Assembly (NCBI RefSeq): GCF_050589605.1
Contig: NZ_JBNGOO010000001.1
Source: Granulosicoccus sp947495035
GTDB taxonomy: Bacteria; Pseudomonadota; Gammaproteobacteria; Granulosicoccales; Granulosicoccaceae
Reading direction: 5' to 3' (one strand)
Length of the DNA stretch: 64,000 bases
The notes under the pieces: generated by a model
Seen by the model: only the letters and a program-made list of their open reading frames with translations
Told to the model about the DNA's origin: nothing
The model's database searches: none
Part shown: positions 17,349-26,790 of the stretch, in pieces
Layout: every line of letters starts with the position of its first letter
Numbering within the stretch: position 1 is the first letter of the stretch
Translations under genes and position numbers: made by a program

Positions 17349-18748
17349 GTTTCCGTCTGGAAATCAAGGAGTGCCTGGCACCTCTGCAGGCAAGACTGGT
17401 AGCGCCAGCCAGCGGCACTGCTGTTGCCGATGACTTCAGCGGCGTCAGCATCGACACGCGCACGCTGAAGCCCGGCGACCTGTATGTGGCCATTCAGGGT
17501 GATCGTTTCAATGGTCATGAGTTTGTCGAGGCGGCGGTGGAGGCCGGAGCGGTTGCCGTTCTGGTGCACGAAGACCTCGACACCACGGTGCCACAGCTGC
17601 GCGTTGCCGATACTCGCGACGCGCTTGGTCGACTGGCGCGCTATTGGGTGCGCGGCTTCGAAACACCGCTGATTGCCGTTACCGGCAGCAACGGCAAGAC
17701 CACGGTCAAGGAAATCATTGCCACCATTCTGCGACAGCTGGGTCCGGTGCTGGCCACGCGAGGCAACCTGAACAACGATATCGGCGTACCACTGACGCTG
17801 CTCGAGATGCGTGCAGAGCACGACTATGCGGTCATCGAAATGGGGGCCAATCATGCCGGCGAGATCGCTCATCTCGTGCGTATTGCCGAACCCGATGTGG
17901 CGCTGATCACCAAGATCGGTGAAGCCCATCTGGAAGGCTTTGGCAGCGTGGAGGGGATTGCTGCGGCGAAGTCGGAGATCTTCGGTGGGCTCAAACCCGA
18001 AGGCTATGCCATCATCAATGCCGATGATGCCTTTGCCGATGTGATGCGTCAGGCTGCCTCGCATTGCCATGTGCGCGAATTCGGCCTTGCACGGAGCGCT
18101 GATGTTCAGGCGGTAGCCGAACCCGGACTGGCGATCAGGACGATGGGGCAGATCCTCAAGCCGAATTTCCAGCTCAGTGGTGACCATAATCGGCTCAATG
18201 CGCTGGCCGCCGTTGCTGCGGTACAGTGCCTTGACGTGCAGCCCGAGAACATTCTGCGAGGACTCGAAAACGTTCGCCCGGTTCCCGGCAGGCTGGAGAA
18301 GAAGCCGGGACTGCGTGGGGCCAAACTGATCGATGACAGCTACAACGCCAACCCTGACTCAGCCCGTCAGGCCGTGGATGTGCTGGCGCGCTATGACGGC
18401 ACCCGCTACCTGGTGATGGGCGACATGGCCGAGCTGGGCGCGAACGCTGAAGCCTTGCACACCCAGCTCGGTGCCTATGCCCGGGAAAGTGGTATCGACG
18501 GCCTGTGGGCCACCGGTCCCCTGTCGTCGGCTACCTGGAAGGCCTTCGCCGGCGACGAGGCGCCTGCAGGCGGACATTTCGCTGACCAGGAGGCCTTGAT
18601 CAGCGATCTGAGCGAGCGCCTGGGGGCGGACACGACGGTACTGGTCAAGGGGTCTCGCAGTGCTCGCATGGAGCGCGTCATCAAGGCTCTGATGCCGACC
18701 GCTGCTGGCGCGCGGGTCAGCGGTGTGGCCGAGGAGCCATCCTCATGA
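17345..18748 (+). CDS. murF: UDP-N-acetylmuramoyl-tripeptide--D-alanyl-D-alanine ligase
   Basis: A 467-residue Mur ligase that adds D-Ala-D-Ala, completing the UDP-MurNAc-pentapeptide. It has the Mur N-terminal domain with SIDTRTLKPGDLYVA, the P-loop GSNGKTT (about 116-122), GNLNNDIGVPLTLL, and DDSYNANPDS in the C-terminal part. The start is GTG at 17345 within the murE stop region. It overlaps mraY by four bases. Confidence 0.97.
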   Translation: MSFRLEIKECLAPLQARLVAPASGTAVADDFSGVSIDTRTLKPGDLYVAIQGDRFNGHEFVEAAVEAGAVAVLVHEDLDTTVPQLRVADTRDALGRLARYWVRGFETPLIAVTGSNGKTTVKEIIATILRQLGPVLATRGNLNNDIGVPLTLLEMRAEHDYAVIEMGANHAGEIAHLVRIAEPDVALITKIGEAHLEGFGSVEGIAAAKSEIFGGLKPEGYAIINADDAFADVMRQAASHCHVREFGLARSADVQAVAEPGLAIRTMGQILKPNFQLSGDHNRLNALAAVAAVQCLDVQPENILRGLENVRPVPGRLEKKPGLRGAKLIDDSYNANPDSARQAVDVLARYDGTRYLVMGDMAELGANAEALHTQLGAYARESGIDGLWATGPLSSATWKAFAGDEAPAGGHFADQEALISDLSERLGADTTVLVKGSRSARMERVIKALMPTAAGARVSGVAEEPSS

Positions 18749-19827
18749 TGCTGCTGATCGGACAATGGCTGACGGAGCTGGATCCCGGCTTTGGTGTGCT
18801 GCAGTACATCACGCTGCGGGCCATCTTTGCGGCATTGACGGCACTGGTCATCTGTCTGCTGGTGGGACCAGGACTGATTCGCTGGCTGACCGCCGCGAAG
18901 ATCGGGCAGTCGGTACGCAACGATGGGCCACAGTCGCACCTGGTCAAGGCGGGAACACCCACCATGGGTGGTGCCATGATCATCCTGGCCGTGTCCCTGA
19001 GCACCCTGTTGTGGTCGGACCTGAGCGTGCGTCAGGTCTGGATCATCCTGTTCGTCACCATCGGCTTCGGTGCCATCGGCTGGGTTGATGACTACCGCAA
19101 GGTGGTGTTGTCCAACTCTGTCGGTCTGACGGCGCGCGAAAAACTGGTCTGGCAGACACTGGTCGCCGGTGCTGCCGTCGTCGTGCTGTATGTCACCGCC
19201 GGCGAGCGTGCCGAGCTGGAACTGATCGTGCCGTTCTTCAAGGATGCTGCCGTCTATCTGGGCTGGATGTTCATTCCATTCACCTTCCTGGTCATCGTGG
19301 GCAGCAGCAATGCCGTGAACCTGACCGACGGTCTGGATGGGCTGGCGATCCTGCCGTCCGTGATGGTTGCCGCCGGTCTCGGCCTGATTGCCTACCTGGC
19401 CGGACATGCCATCTTTGCCGGCTACCTCGGCATACCCAATATCAAGGGAGCGGGCGAGCTGACCGTCTTCTGCAGTGCCATGGTTGGGGCCGGTCTTGGA
19501 TTTCTGTGGTTCAACACCTATCCGGCCCAGGTCTTCATGGGAGATGTCGGAGCACTGAGCATCGGTGCATCCCTGGGGGCTGTGGCCATCATGGTGCGAC
19601 AGGAGCTGGTGCTGTTCATCATGGGCGGAATATTCGTGCTGGAAGCGGTCTCGGTCATCCTGCAAGTTGCCTCCTTCAAGCTCAGAGGCAAGCGCATCTT
19701 CCGCATGGCACCGATTCACCATCATTTCGAGCTCCAGGGCTGGCCCGAGCCACGCATCATCGTGCGCTTCTGGATCATTACCGTCATTCTTGTACTGGTG
19801 GGTCTGTCCACCCTGAAGATACGCTGA
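18745..19827 (+). CDS. mraY: Phospho-N-acetylmuramoyl-pentapeptide-transferase
   Basis: A 360-residue polytopic membrane enzyme that moves phospho-MurNAc-pentapeptide onto undecaprenyl phosphate to make lipid I. Family signatures seen are TPTMGG, GWVDDYRK (catalytic Asp pair), NAVNLTDGLDGLA, and the HHHFE loop (PIHHHFELQGW). About ten hydrophobic segments are visible. It overlaps murF by four bases and murD by one. Confidence 0.97.
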   Translation: MMLLIGQWLTELDPGFGVLQYITLRAIFAALTALVICLLVGPGLIRWLTAAKIGQSVRNDGPQSHLVKAGTPTMGGAMIILAVSLSTLLWSDLSVRQVWIILFVTIGFGAIGWVDDYRKVVLSNSVGLTAREKLVWQTLVAGAAVVVLYVTAGERAELELIVPFFKDAAVYLGWMFIPFTFLVIVGSSNAVNLTDGLDGLAILPSVMVAAGLGLIAYLAGHAIFAGYLGIPNIKGAGELTVFCSAMVGAGLGFLWFNTYPAQVFMGDVGALSIGASLGAVAIMVRQELVLFIMGGIFVLEAVSVILQVASFKLRGKRIFRMAPIHHHFELQGWPEPRIIVRFWIITVILVLVGLSTLKIR

Positions 19828-21170
19828 TGGATCCGCGCGAACTACAAGACAAGCGCGTGCTGATCGTCGGCTATGGCGTGACCGGCGCATCGGTTGCCCG
19901 CTTCCTCAGTGCTCGGGGAATCGGCTTCGATGTGGCCGATGAGTGCGGGGAAGAGGTGGCACAGACTCTGGCCGTCAGCCTCGGTTGTGAGGTGCATACC
20001 ACCTTCGATCTGTCCCTGTTCAGTACCTATGAGCTTCTGGTTCTCAGCCCCGGGGTGCCTCGCGCGAATCCGGCGGTGTCCGCAGCGCTGGCGGCAGGCA
20101 TCGATGTCATTGGTGATATCGAGCTGTTTGCCGGTGCGGTCGAAGTGCCGGTCATTGCCGTGACAGGGTCCAATGGCAAGAGCAGTGTGGTGTCCTGGAT
20201 TGCTCATGTACTGCAGAGTGCCGGCATCAATGCAATGGCCTGCGGCAATATCGGGCAGCCCGCTCTGGACAGTCTCAATGAGCAACCGGATGTCATCATT
20301 CTGGAACTGTCGAGCTATCAGCTGGAGTCCACCCGGTCGCTGAAGCCTCTGGCAGCCGCTGTACTCAACATCAGTGATGATCACATGGATCGCTATACGG
20401 ACATCGATCACTACGCGGCTGTCAAGCGCACGATCTACCAGGGGGCCGATCATTGCGTGGCCAATCTGGATGACCAGCGAACCTGGCCTGACGCTTCCGA
20501 GATGTCCTGTGATTACTTCACGCTGGACATGGGCGGCGCGAACAGCGATACCGCCCGCTGGCATCGCACCCTCAGGAACGAGACCATCTGGCTGTGCGAT
20601 GATCATTACGCCTTGCTGCCGCAGTCGGAATTGTCCGTGCCCGGCGATCACAATGCCGCCAATGCACTGGCCGTGCTGGCACTGATCGAACCGCTGGCCA
20701 TTCCCTTTACCGCCCTGAGCAGTGGCCTGACGGGATTTGCCGGGCTGCCACATCGCACCCAGTTTGTCGGGGAAGACGAGGGTATCCGCTGGTACAACGA
20801 CTCCAAGGGGACCAATGTGGATGCCTGCATCAAGGCCATTCGCGCGATGCCCGGACCGGTGATACTGATTGCCGGCGGTATCTCGAAAGATGCGGATTTC
20901 ACGCCATTGCGGGCTGTCATCGAAGAGCATGTCAGAGCACTGGTGCTGATCGGTCGCGACCGCGATCGCATCGCCCATCAACTCGAAGGGACGACCACCA
21001 TTCTCGACGCCGACAGTATGCTGGAGGCGGTCAAGCTGTGCCGGCAGCAGGCACAGGCGGGTGATGCCGTCCTGTTGTCGCCGGCCTGCTCCAGTTTCGA
21101 CATGTTCCGCAACTTCGAGGATCGAGGCGTGCAGTTTGCCGCCGCAGTCGAAGAGGTGCTGGCGGCATGA
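19827..21170 (+). CDS. murD: UDP-N-acetylmuramoylalanine--D-glutamate ligase
   Basis: A 447-residue ligase adding D-Glu to UDP-MurNAc-L-Ala. It opens with a Rossmann motif (VLIVGYGVTGASVARFL), has the P-loop GSNGKSS (about 113-119), LSSYQLES, HRTQFVGE, and YNDSKGTN, all typical of MurD. The frame is open far upstream inside mraY, but the ATG at 19827 matches the family N-terminus and overlaps the mraY stop. It overlaps ftsW by four bases. Confidence 0.97.
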   Translation: MDPRELQDKRVLIVGYGVTGASVARFLSARGIGFDVADECGEEVAQTLAVSLGCEVHTTFDLSLFSTYELLVLSPGVPRANPAVSAALAAGIDVIGDIELFAGAVEVPVIAVTGSNGKSSVVSWIAHVLQSAGINAMACGNIGQPALDSLNEQPDVIILELSSYQLESTRSLKPLAAAVLNISDDHMDRYTDIDHYAAVKRTIYQGADHCVANLDDQRTWPDASEMSCDYFTLDMGGANSDTARWHRTLRNETIWLCDDHYALLPQSELSVPGDHNAANALAVLALIEPLAIPFTALSSGLTGFAGLPHRTQFVGEDEGIRWYNDSKGTNVDACIKAIRAMPGPVILIAGGISKDADFTPLRAVIEEHVRALVLIGRDRDRIAHQLEGTTTILDADSMLEAVKLCRQQAQAGDAVLLSPACSSFDMFRNFEDRGVQFAAAVEEVLAA

Positions 21171-22408
21171 GCGCACTGATTTCCAATGTTGCGACAGGTC
21201 GTACCCTGACTGGTGGGCCCATGAGACAGGCTCCGTCACAAGGCAGTGGTTTCCGGCTGGCCGATCATGCATTGCTGATCGCGATCCTGACGCTGGCCAT
21301 GTTCGGTGCCCTGATGATCGCCTCGGCTTCCATGTCCATCGCCGAAAAGACCTATGGCACACCGTTCTATTTCGTGATGCGCCAGCTGTTCTTTCTCGCC
21401 GCAGGCTGCATGGCTGCCCTGATCACCTTCCGTCTGCCACTGTCGGTATGGGAAAGGTATGGTCCGCACATGATCATCGTATCGCTGTTCTTTCTGGTGC
21501 TGGTACTGGTGCCCGGTATCGGCAAATCGGTCAACGGTGCCAGGCGCTGGATCGATCTGGGCCTGTTCACTGTTCAGGTGTCCGAAACGGTCAAGCTGTT
21601 CGTGATTGTCTATCTGGCCGGCTACCTCGTGCGTCGCGGCTATCTGGTGCAGACCACCTTCGGTGGCTTCTTCAGGCCCTTGCTGCTGATCTGCCTGGCA
21701 GGCGGGCTGCTGCTGTGGGAACCGGATTTCGGGGCTGCCGTGGTCATCGTGGCGACCTCCATCATCATGATTCTGGTGGCCGGTGTGCGCTTCAGCCAGT
21801 TTCTGGCCATCGTGGCCGTGCTGGGTGTGGTGGGCTCCGCACTCATCCTGAGCACCCCCTATCGCATGGCTCGCCTCATGAGCTTCACCGAGCCCTTTGC
21901 CCCCGACATGGTCTACGGCAATGGCTACCAGTTGAGCCAGGCCCTGATAGCCATCGGTACCGGCGGTCTGACCGGCGTCGGCTTCGGCAACAGCATACAG
22001 AAGCTCGACTACCTGCCGGAACCCCACACCGATTTCCTGTTTGCAGTGCTGAGCGAAGAGCTCGGGCTGATCGGTGCCGTGGCCTTGATACTGCTCTACA
22101 GCTTCATCGTCTGGCGCAGTTTCCGTCTGGCAAGGATTGCCGATCGGCAGGGCAACCGTTTTGCCGGATTCCTCGCCATGGGGATCGGTTCCTGGATAGG
22201 ACTGCAGTCGTTCATCAACATCGGAGTGAATCTGGGCCTGTTGCCCACCAAGGGCATCACCTTGCCATTGATGAGCTACGGCGGCAGTAGTGCCGTGGTA
22301 TTCGTCATTACCTTCAGCCTGCTGCTGCGTGTCGAGAAGGAACTGCGCGATGAGGCGAATCTGAGCTTGCGCGCCCGTCAGAAACTTCCCGGCGGAGGTG
22401 GCTCATGA
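21167..22408 (+). CDS. ftsW: Peptidoglycan glycosyltransferase FtsW
   Basis: A 413-residue SEDS-family membrane protein that polymerises lipid II at the septum with FtsI. About ten transmembrane segments begin near residue 30 after a cytoplasmic N-terminal stretch. Signatures include GARRWIDLG, the loop with YLPEPHTDFLFAVLSEELG, and the C-terminal GLLPTKGITLPLMSYGGSS. It overlaps murD and murG by four bases each. Confidence 0.97.
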   Translation: MSALISNVATGRTLTGGPMRQAPSQGSGFRLADHALLIAILTLAMFGALMIASASMSIAEKTYGTPFYFVMRQLFFLAAGCMAALITFRLPLSVWERYGPHMIIVSLFFLVLVLVPGIGKSVNGARRWIDLGLFTVQVSETVKLFVIVYLAGYLVRRGYLVQTTFGGFFRPLLLICLAGGLLLWEPDFGAAVVIVATSIIMILVAGVRFSQFLAIVAVLGVVGSALILSTPYRMARLMSFTEPFAPDMVYGNGYQLSQALIAIGTGGLTGVGFGNSIQKLDYLPEPHTDFLFAVLSEELGLIGAVALILLYSFIVWRSFRLARIADRQGNRFAGFLAMGIGSWIGLQSFINIGVNLGLLPTKGITLPLMSYGGSSAVVFVITFSLLLRVEKELRDEANLSLRARQKLPGGGGS

Positions 22409-23493
22409 ACCGTCCGGTTCTGGTGGCGGCAGGTGGTACCGGTGGGCATGTCATCCCGGCGCTGGCCGTGGCCGAAGTGCTGCGGCAACGCGATGTTCCG
22501 GTCATCTGGCTGGGCACCCGCGAAGGGCTTGAAGCCCGTCTGGTGCCTGCTGCCGGCATCGATATTCGCTGGATTTCCGTGGCGGGGCTGCGCGGCAAGA
22601 ATCTGCTGCAGACCTTGATCGGGCCGCTGAAACTGCTGCGCTCCTGTGCGCAGAGTCTGCGACTGGTCCATTCTCTCAAGCCGCGTGCGGTTCTGGGCAT
22701 GGGCGGCTTCGTCTCCGGCCCGGTTGGTATCGCCGCGCTGTTGATGAGGACCCCTCTGGTGCTGCACGAACAGAACGCGGTCGCCGGCATGACCAATCGC
22801 TGGCTCAGCGGGCGGGCTCGACGGGTTTTCGCAGCCTTTCCCGGTGCTTTCGACGAGCGACAGGCCTTGCAGGTCGTCGGCAATCCGGTGCGGGCAGATA
22901 TCGCCCGGCTGGCTGACATGCCACATCACACCGAAAGTGACAGCAGCCGCCCATTGCGGATTCTGGTGGTGGGTGGCAGCCGCGGTGCCCGGGCACTCAA
23001 CGAGACCGTCCCGGCGGCCATTGCAAGCCTGGCCACGCCGGTGAAGGTCGTCCATCAGTCCGGTGTGATCGATGGCGATCTGGTGCGGGACGGCTATCAG
23101 GCAGTGACGGCTGGCAACAGTGCAGCCCACATCGAGGTGACCGAGTTCATCGATGACATGGCGGCAGCCTATCGTGATGCGGACATCGTGATCTGTCGCA
23201 GTGGGGCCATGACGGTAACCGAACTGGGGGCGCTGGGCATGCCCAGCATTCTGGTGCCCTTTCCGCATGCCGTGGATGATCACCAGACCCGCAATGCCGA
23301 GCATCTGGCGAGTCATGGTGCAGCGGTGCTGATGCCACAGACATCACTCACGGCAGACACACTGGCAAGCGAGCTGACTCAGCTGGCCGCCGATCGCTCA
23401 CGTCTGCAGGCAATGAGTGATGCGGCACGACGCTGTTTCGTACCCAAGGCCGCCGAAGTGGTCGCCGATGCGCTACTGGAGGTGGCAGGCTGA
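22405..23493 (+). CDS. murG: UDP-N-acetylglucosamine--MurNAc-(pentapeptide) pyrophosphoryl-undecaprenol GlcNAc transferase
   Basis: A 362-residue peripheral membrane GT-B glycosyltransferase that turns lipid I into lipid II. The N-terminal G loop AGGTGGHVIPALA, the second loop GMGGFVSGP, HEQNAVAGMTNR and the C-terminal CRSGAMTVTELGALGMP with PFPHAVDDHQTRNA are all present. It overlaps ftsW by four bases and murC by one. Confidence 0.97.
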   Translation: MNRPVLVAAGGTGGHVIPALAVAEVLRQRDVPVIWLGTREGLEARLVPAAGIDIRWISVAGLRGKNLLQTLIGPLKLLRSCAQSLRLVHSLKPRAVLGMGGFVSGPVGIAALLMRTPLVLHEQNAVAGMTNRWLSGRARRVFAAFPGAFDERQALQVVGNPVRADIARLADMPHHTESDSSRPLRILVVGGSRGARALNETVPAAIASLATPVKVVHQSGVIDGDLVRDGYQAVTAGNSAAHIEVTEFIDDMAAAYRDADIVICRSGAMTVTELGALGMPSILVPFPHAVDDHQTRNAEHLASHGAAVLMPQTSLTADTLASELTQLAADRSRLQAMSDAARRCFVPKAAEVVADALLEVAG

Positions 23494-24965
23494 TGGTCGT
23501 TGATATCGCGCCAATCGTGAAAAGTCAGATGCGTCGCGTTCGTGCCATGCACTTCATCGGTATCGGCGGCGTGGGCATGGGCGGTATTGCCGAAGTCATG
23601 CACCACCTGGGGTTTCGCGTCAGCGGGTCGGACCTGGGTAGCAATGCGCTGACGCAGCGATTGCGGGGTCTGGGGGTGCAGGTCATGCAGGGGCATGCCG
23701 CAGAGCATGTCGAGGATGCCGATGTCGTGGTCATTTCTACGGCCGTACCGGAAGACAACCCGGAGCTGCTCAGGGCGCGCGAAATGCGCATTCCCGTGGT
23801 TCGCCGCGCAGAGATGCTGGCGGAACTGATGCGGTTCCAGCAGGGTATTGCCGTGGCCGGCACCCATGGCAAGACCACCACCACCAGCCTGGTAGCCAGC
23901 CTGCTGACCGAAGGTGGCATGGATCCTACCTATGTCATCGGTGGGCGACTCAACAGCTCATCCACCAATGCCTATCTGGGCCAGTCCGAATGGCTGGTGG
24001 CCGAAGCTGACGAAAGTGACGCTTCCTTCCTGTATCTGCAGCCGGTAATGTCCATCGTGACGAATATCGACGCCGATCATCTGACGACCTATGGCGGTGA
24101 CTTCGAGAAGCTCAAGCAGACCTTCGTCGACTTCCTGATGCATCTGCCGTTCTACGGCCTGGCCATACTCTGCATCGATGATGAGCACATCCGGGATGTA
24201 CTGCCGCGCATCGGTCGGCCGGTACGCACCTATGGTTTCGATGAGTCAGCCGATGTGCGGGCGACCAATGTGCGGCAGGAAGGCTTGCGCATGTACTTCG
24301 ATGTACGCATCGATGATGGTGGCGACGTCAGTAGCGAGATTCGCGACATCGCATTGAACATGCCGGGCAGGCACAATGTACTGAATGCCCTGGCTGCCAT
24401 CACCGTGGCGCTCGAACTCGGTGTGCCGGTGAAGTCGAGCAAGCGTGCGCTGTCTCGTTTTGCGGGCGTAGGGCGACGCGCCCAGTCACACGGTCAGTTG
24501 CATTTTGCCGGAGGCACTGCCGAGCTGCTGGATGACTACGGTCATCATCCGACAGAAGTGGCAGCCACACTCAAGGCCATTCGGGGTGGCTGGCCGGATC
24601 GGCGCATGGTGGTGATCTTCCAGCCGCACCGTTTCACCCGCACCCGCGATCTGTTCGAGGACTTTGCCGAAGCCCTGTCGCTGACCGATGTTCTGCTGCT
24701 CAGCGAAGTCTATGCGGCGGGTGAGGAACATATCAATGGTGCCGATGGCCGAGCTCTGGCACGAGCCATTCGCAACCGCGGTGCGGTCGAGCCGATCTTC
24801 ATCGAGAACATCAATGATGCCCCGGTCGCTCTGGAGCGAATCATCCGTGACGGTGACATTGTCCTGACCCTGGGAGCCGGCAATGTCGGTGCGCTTGCGC
24901 AGACTCTGCCCGAGTATTTCGCTGTCGATGCCGGTGCCGGCCAGGAGGGAACAACTCGTGGTTGA
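23493..24965 (+). CDS. murC: UDP-N-acetylmuramate--L-alanine ligase
   Basis: A 490-residue ligase that adds L-Ala to UDP-MurNAc, the first stem residue. HFIGIGGVGMGGIAEV is the family's dinucleotide-like start, GTHGKTTT (about 127-134) the P-loop, and DDYGHHPTEV a C-terminal MurC signature. The 3' end overlaps the ddlB start by eight bases. Confidence 0.97.
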   Translation: MVVDIAPIVKSQMRRVRAMHFIGIGGVGMGGIAEVMHHLGFRVSGSDLGSNALTQRLRGLGVQVMQGHAAEHVEDADVVVISTAVPEDNPELLRAREMRIPVVRRAEMLAELMRFQQGIAVAGTHGKTTTTSLVASLLTEGGMDPTYVIGGRLNSSSTNAYLGQSEWLVAEADESDASFLYLQPVMSIVTNIDADHLTTYGGDFEKLKQTFVDFLMHLPFYGLAILCIDDEHIRDVLPRIGRPVRTYGFDESADVRATNVRQEGLRMYFDVRIDDGGDVSSEIRDIALNMPGRHNVLNALAAITVALELGVPVKSSKRALSRFAGVGRRAQSHGQLHFAGGTAELLDDYGHHPTEVAATLKAIRGGWPDRRMVVIFQPHRFTRTRDLFEDFAEALSLTDVLLLSEVYAAGEEHINGADGRALARAIRNRGAVEPIFIENINDAPVALERIIRDGDIVLTLGAGNVGALAQTLPEYFAVDAGAGQEGTTRG

Positions 24966-25917
24966 GCACATCCTGCAGAAACTGACCATCAGGCCAGAGC
25001 AGTTCGGCAAGGTTGCCGTGGTCATGGGCGGTTGGTCGGCGGAGCGCGAAGTCTCCCTGATGAGTGGTCAGCAAGTGTTCGATTCGCTGACATCAGCCGG
25101 CGTCGATGCCCATGCCGTGGATGCCGGCAGGGACATAGCTGCCGTATTGAATGACGGTCGCTTCGATCGCGCCTTCCTGATCCTGCATGGCAGAGGCGGA
25201 GAAGACGGCATCGTCCAGGGGTCGCTGGAGCTGGCCGGCATTCCCTATACCGGCAGCGGTGTTCTGGCTTCCGCCCTGTGCATGGACAAGTGGCGTGCCA
25301 AGGGGCTGGTTTCGCTGAAAGGGGTGGTGACACCGGCGGCGCAGGAAGTCTTTTCACTCGAGCAAGCCGAGCAGGCGGCCAGCGTCATCGGCTATCCGCT
25401 CGTGGTCAAACCGACCAATGAGGGTTCCAGCATCGGCGTCAGCATGGTGAACAAGGCTGAGCAGCTGGCCGAGGCATTCAAGGCGGCGCGGCGCTATGGC
25501 CCCGTTCTCATCGAACAGCGCATGACCGGTATCGAAGTCACTGCCGGCATCATCGGTGGTGTGGCATTGCCGCTGGTCAGCATGAAGGGCGCCGATGAGT
25601 TCTACGACTACAAGGCGAAATACCTGGCTGACGACACGGTGTATGAATGCCCGGTCGATCTGCCGGCAGACGTGGTAGCGGCCATTCAGGAGATGGCGCT
25701 TACCGCTTTTTCCGCACTGGATTGTCGCGGTTGGGGACGAGTCGATTTCATGCTCGATGCCGAAGGGCAGCCGAACTTCATCGAATGCAACACGGCCCCC
25801 GGAATGACCAGTCATTCACTGGTACCGATTGCCGCTCGTGAAGCCGGTCTGGACTTTCCCTCGCTGTGTCTGCATATCCTCGCGGACACACTGAGCACCG
25901 AGGAGTTGGCTGCATGA
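24958..25917 (+). CDS. ddlB: D-alanine--D-alanine ligase
   Basis: A 319-residue ATP-grasp enzyme joining two D-Ala for MurF. VVMGGWSAEREVSLMSG, GEDGIVQGSLELAGIPYTGSG, CMDKW and the C-terminal NTAPGMTSHSLVP are Ddl signatures. A longer open frame starts at 24883, but the GTG at 24958 has an ideal AGGAGG site eight bases upstream and gives the family's normal length. It overlaps murC by eight bases and ftsQ by four. Confidence 0.96.
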   Translation: MVEHILQKLTIRPEQFGKVAVVMGGWSAEREVSLMSGQQVFDSLTSAGVDAHAVDAGRDIAAVLNDGRFDRAFLILHGRGGEDGIVQGSLELAGIPYTGSGVLASALCMDKWRAKGLVSLKGVVTPAAQEVFSLEQAEQAASVIGYPLVVKPTNEGSSIGVSMVNKAEQLAEAFKAARRYGPVLIEQRMTGIEVTAGIIGGVALPLVSMKGADEFYDYKAKYLADDTVYECPVDLPADVVAAIQEMALTAFSALDCRGWGRVDFMLDAEGQPNFIECNTAPGMTSHSLVPIAAREAGLDFPSLCLHILADTLSTEELAA

Positions 25918-26777
25918 GTGCGCCGGTAGCACAATTGCTGGGCAATGGCCCCGTGCTGCCGAAGGCGCAGCTGCGCCAGTCTCCCCGAATGCGCTGGACA
26001 ATCAGTGCGCTGGGTCTTGCGATCCTGCTTGGGGTCGGAGTTGGCGTTGTAGGCTTGGCGCAGGATCCAAAGCAATTTCCTGTCAGTAATGTCGATATAC
26101 TGGGCACCGTGGATTACGTTGATCGAGACAAGTTGAAGGACGCCGTGGGTCAGTACATCGACAAGGGCTTCTATGGGCTGGACATCGACGATGTTCGACA
26201 CTCGGTGGAGCAACTGCCCTGGGTTGCGCACGCCCGGGTAAGACGCGTCTGGCCGGGTCGCATCGAAGTGCATGTGGAAGAGCATGAGCCCGGTGCGCGC
26301 TGGAACGATGATCAGCTGCTCAGCAAGCGTCTTGAATTGTTTGCACCTCCACAACTGCAACTGGACAACCCGCGATACCATCAATGGCGTGAAGTGTTCG
26401 AGGACCTGCCACAGATTCGCGGTGTCGATGGCAGGCACAGTGAGCTGCTGGATGCCTATCGCAGCTATGAAGCCAGTCTGGCAGCGTTCGGTCTGTCATT
26501 GAGGGAGCTGGAAGAGGACGAGCGCGGATCCAGGACCCTGGTACTGTCCAACCACGTCACTGTGCGTCTTGGCTATGAAGAGCAGGCGCTCAGGATGCAG
26601 CGTTTCGTGGACGTTTACGAAAGAATGAAGGCGAAGATCGAACGGCAGACGGATGTGTCATCGGCAACCTTCGACATGCGTTACAGCAATGGTTTTGCCC
26701 TTGGAGGCATCGTCGCGGACCTGCGCAGCGATGTGAACGGAAAGCCGACTCGCCCGTCACAAGGGGCTTTGCAATGA
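25914..26777 (+). CDS. ftsQ: Cell division protein FtsQ
   Basis: A 287-residue bitopic protein of the FtsQBL subcomplex. A cytoplasmic tail of about 25 residues and one transmembrane helix (about 26-44) precede a POTRA domain (about 55-125; FPVSNVDILGTVDYVDRDKL pattern, WVAHARVRRVWPGRIEV) and the FtsQ beta domain (about 130-265). The ATG at 25914 overlaps the ddlB stop. ftsA follows after 13 bases. Confidence 0.95.
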   Translation: MSAPVAQLLGNGPVLPKAQLRQSPRMRWTISALGLAILLGVGVGVVGLAQDPKQFPVSNVDILGTVDYVDRDKLKDAVGQYIDKGFYGLDIDDVRHSVEQLPWVAHARVRRVWPGRIEVHVEEHEPGARWNDDQLLSKRLELFAPPQLQLDNPRYHQWREVFEDLPQIRGVDGRHSELLDAYRSYEASLAAFGLSLRELEEDERGSRTLVLSNHVTVRLGYEEQALRMQRFVDVYERMKAKIERQTDVSSATFDMRYSNGFALGGIVADLRSDVNGKPTRPSQGALQ

Positions 26778-26790
26778 GCAAGATATCGTA

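Noticed and set aside
18475..21362. Two minus-strand frames of 471 and 506 residues opposite mraY and murD
   Set aside because: Antisense shadows of clear Mur genes, with no domain pattern or ribosome binding site.
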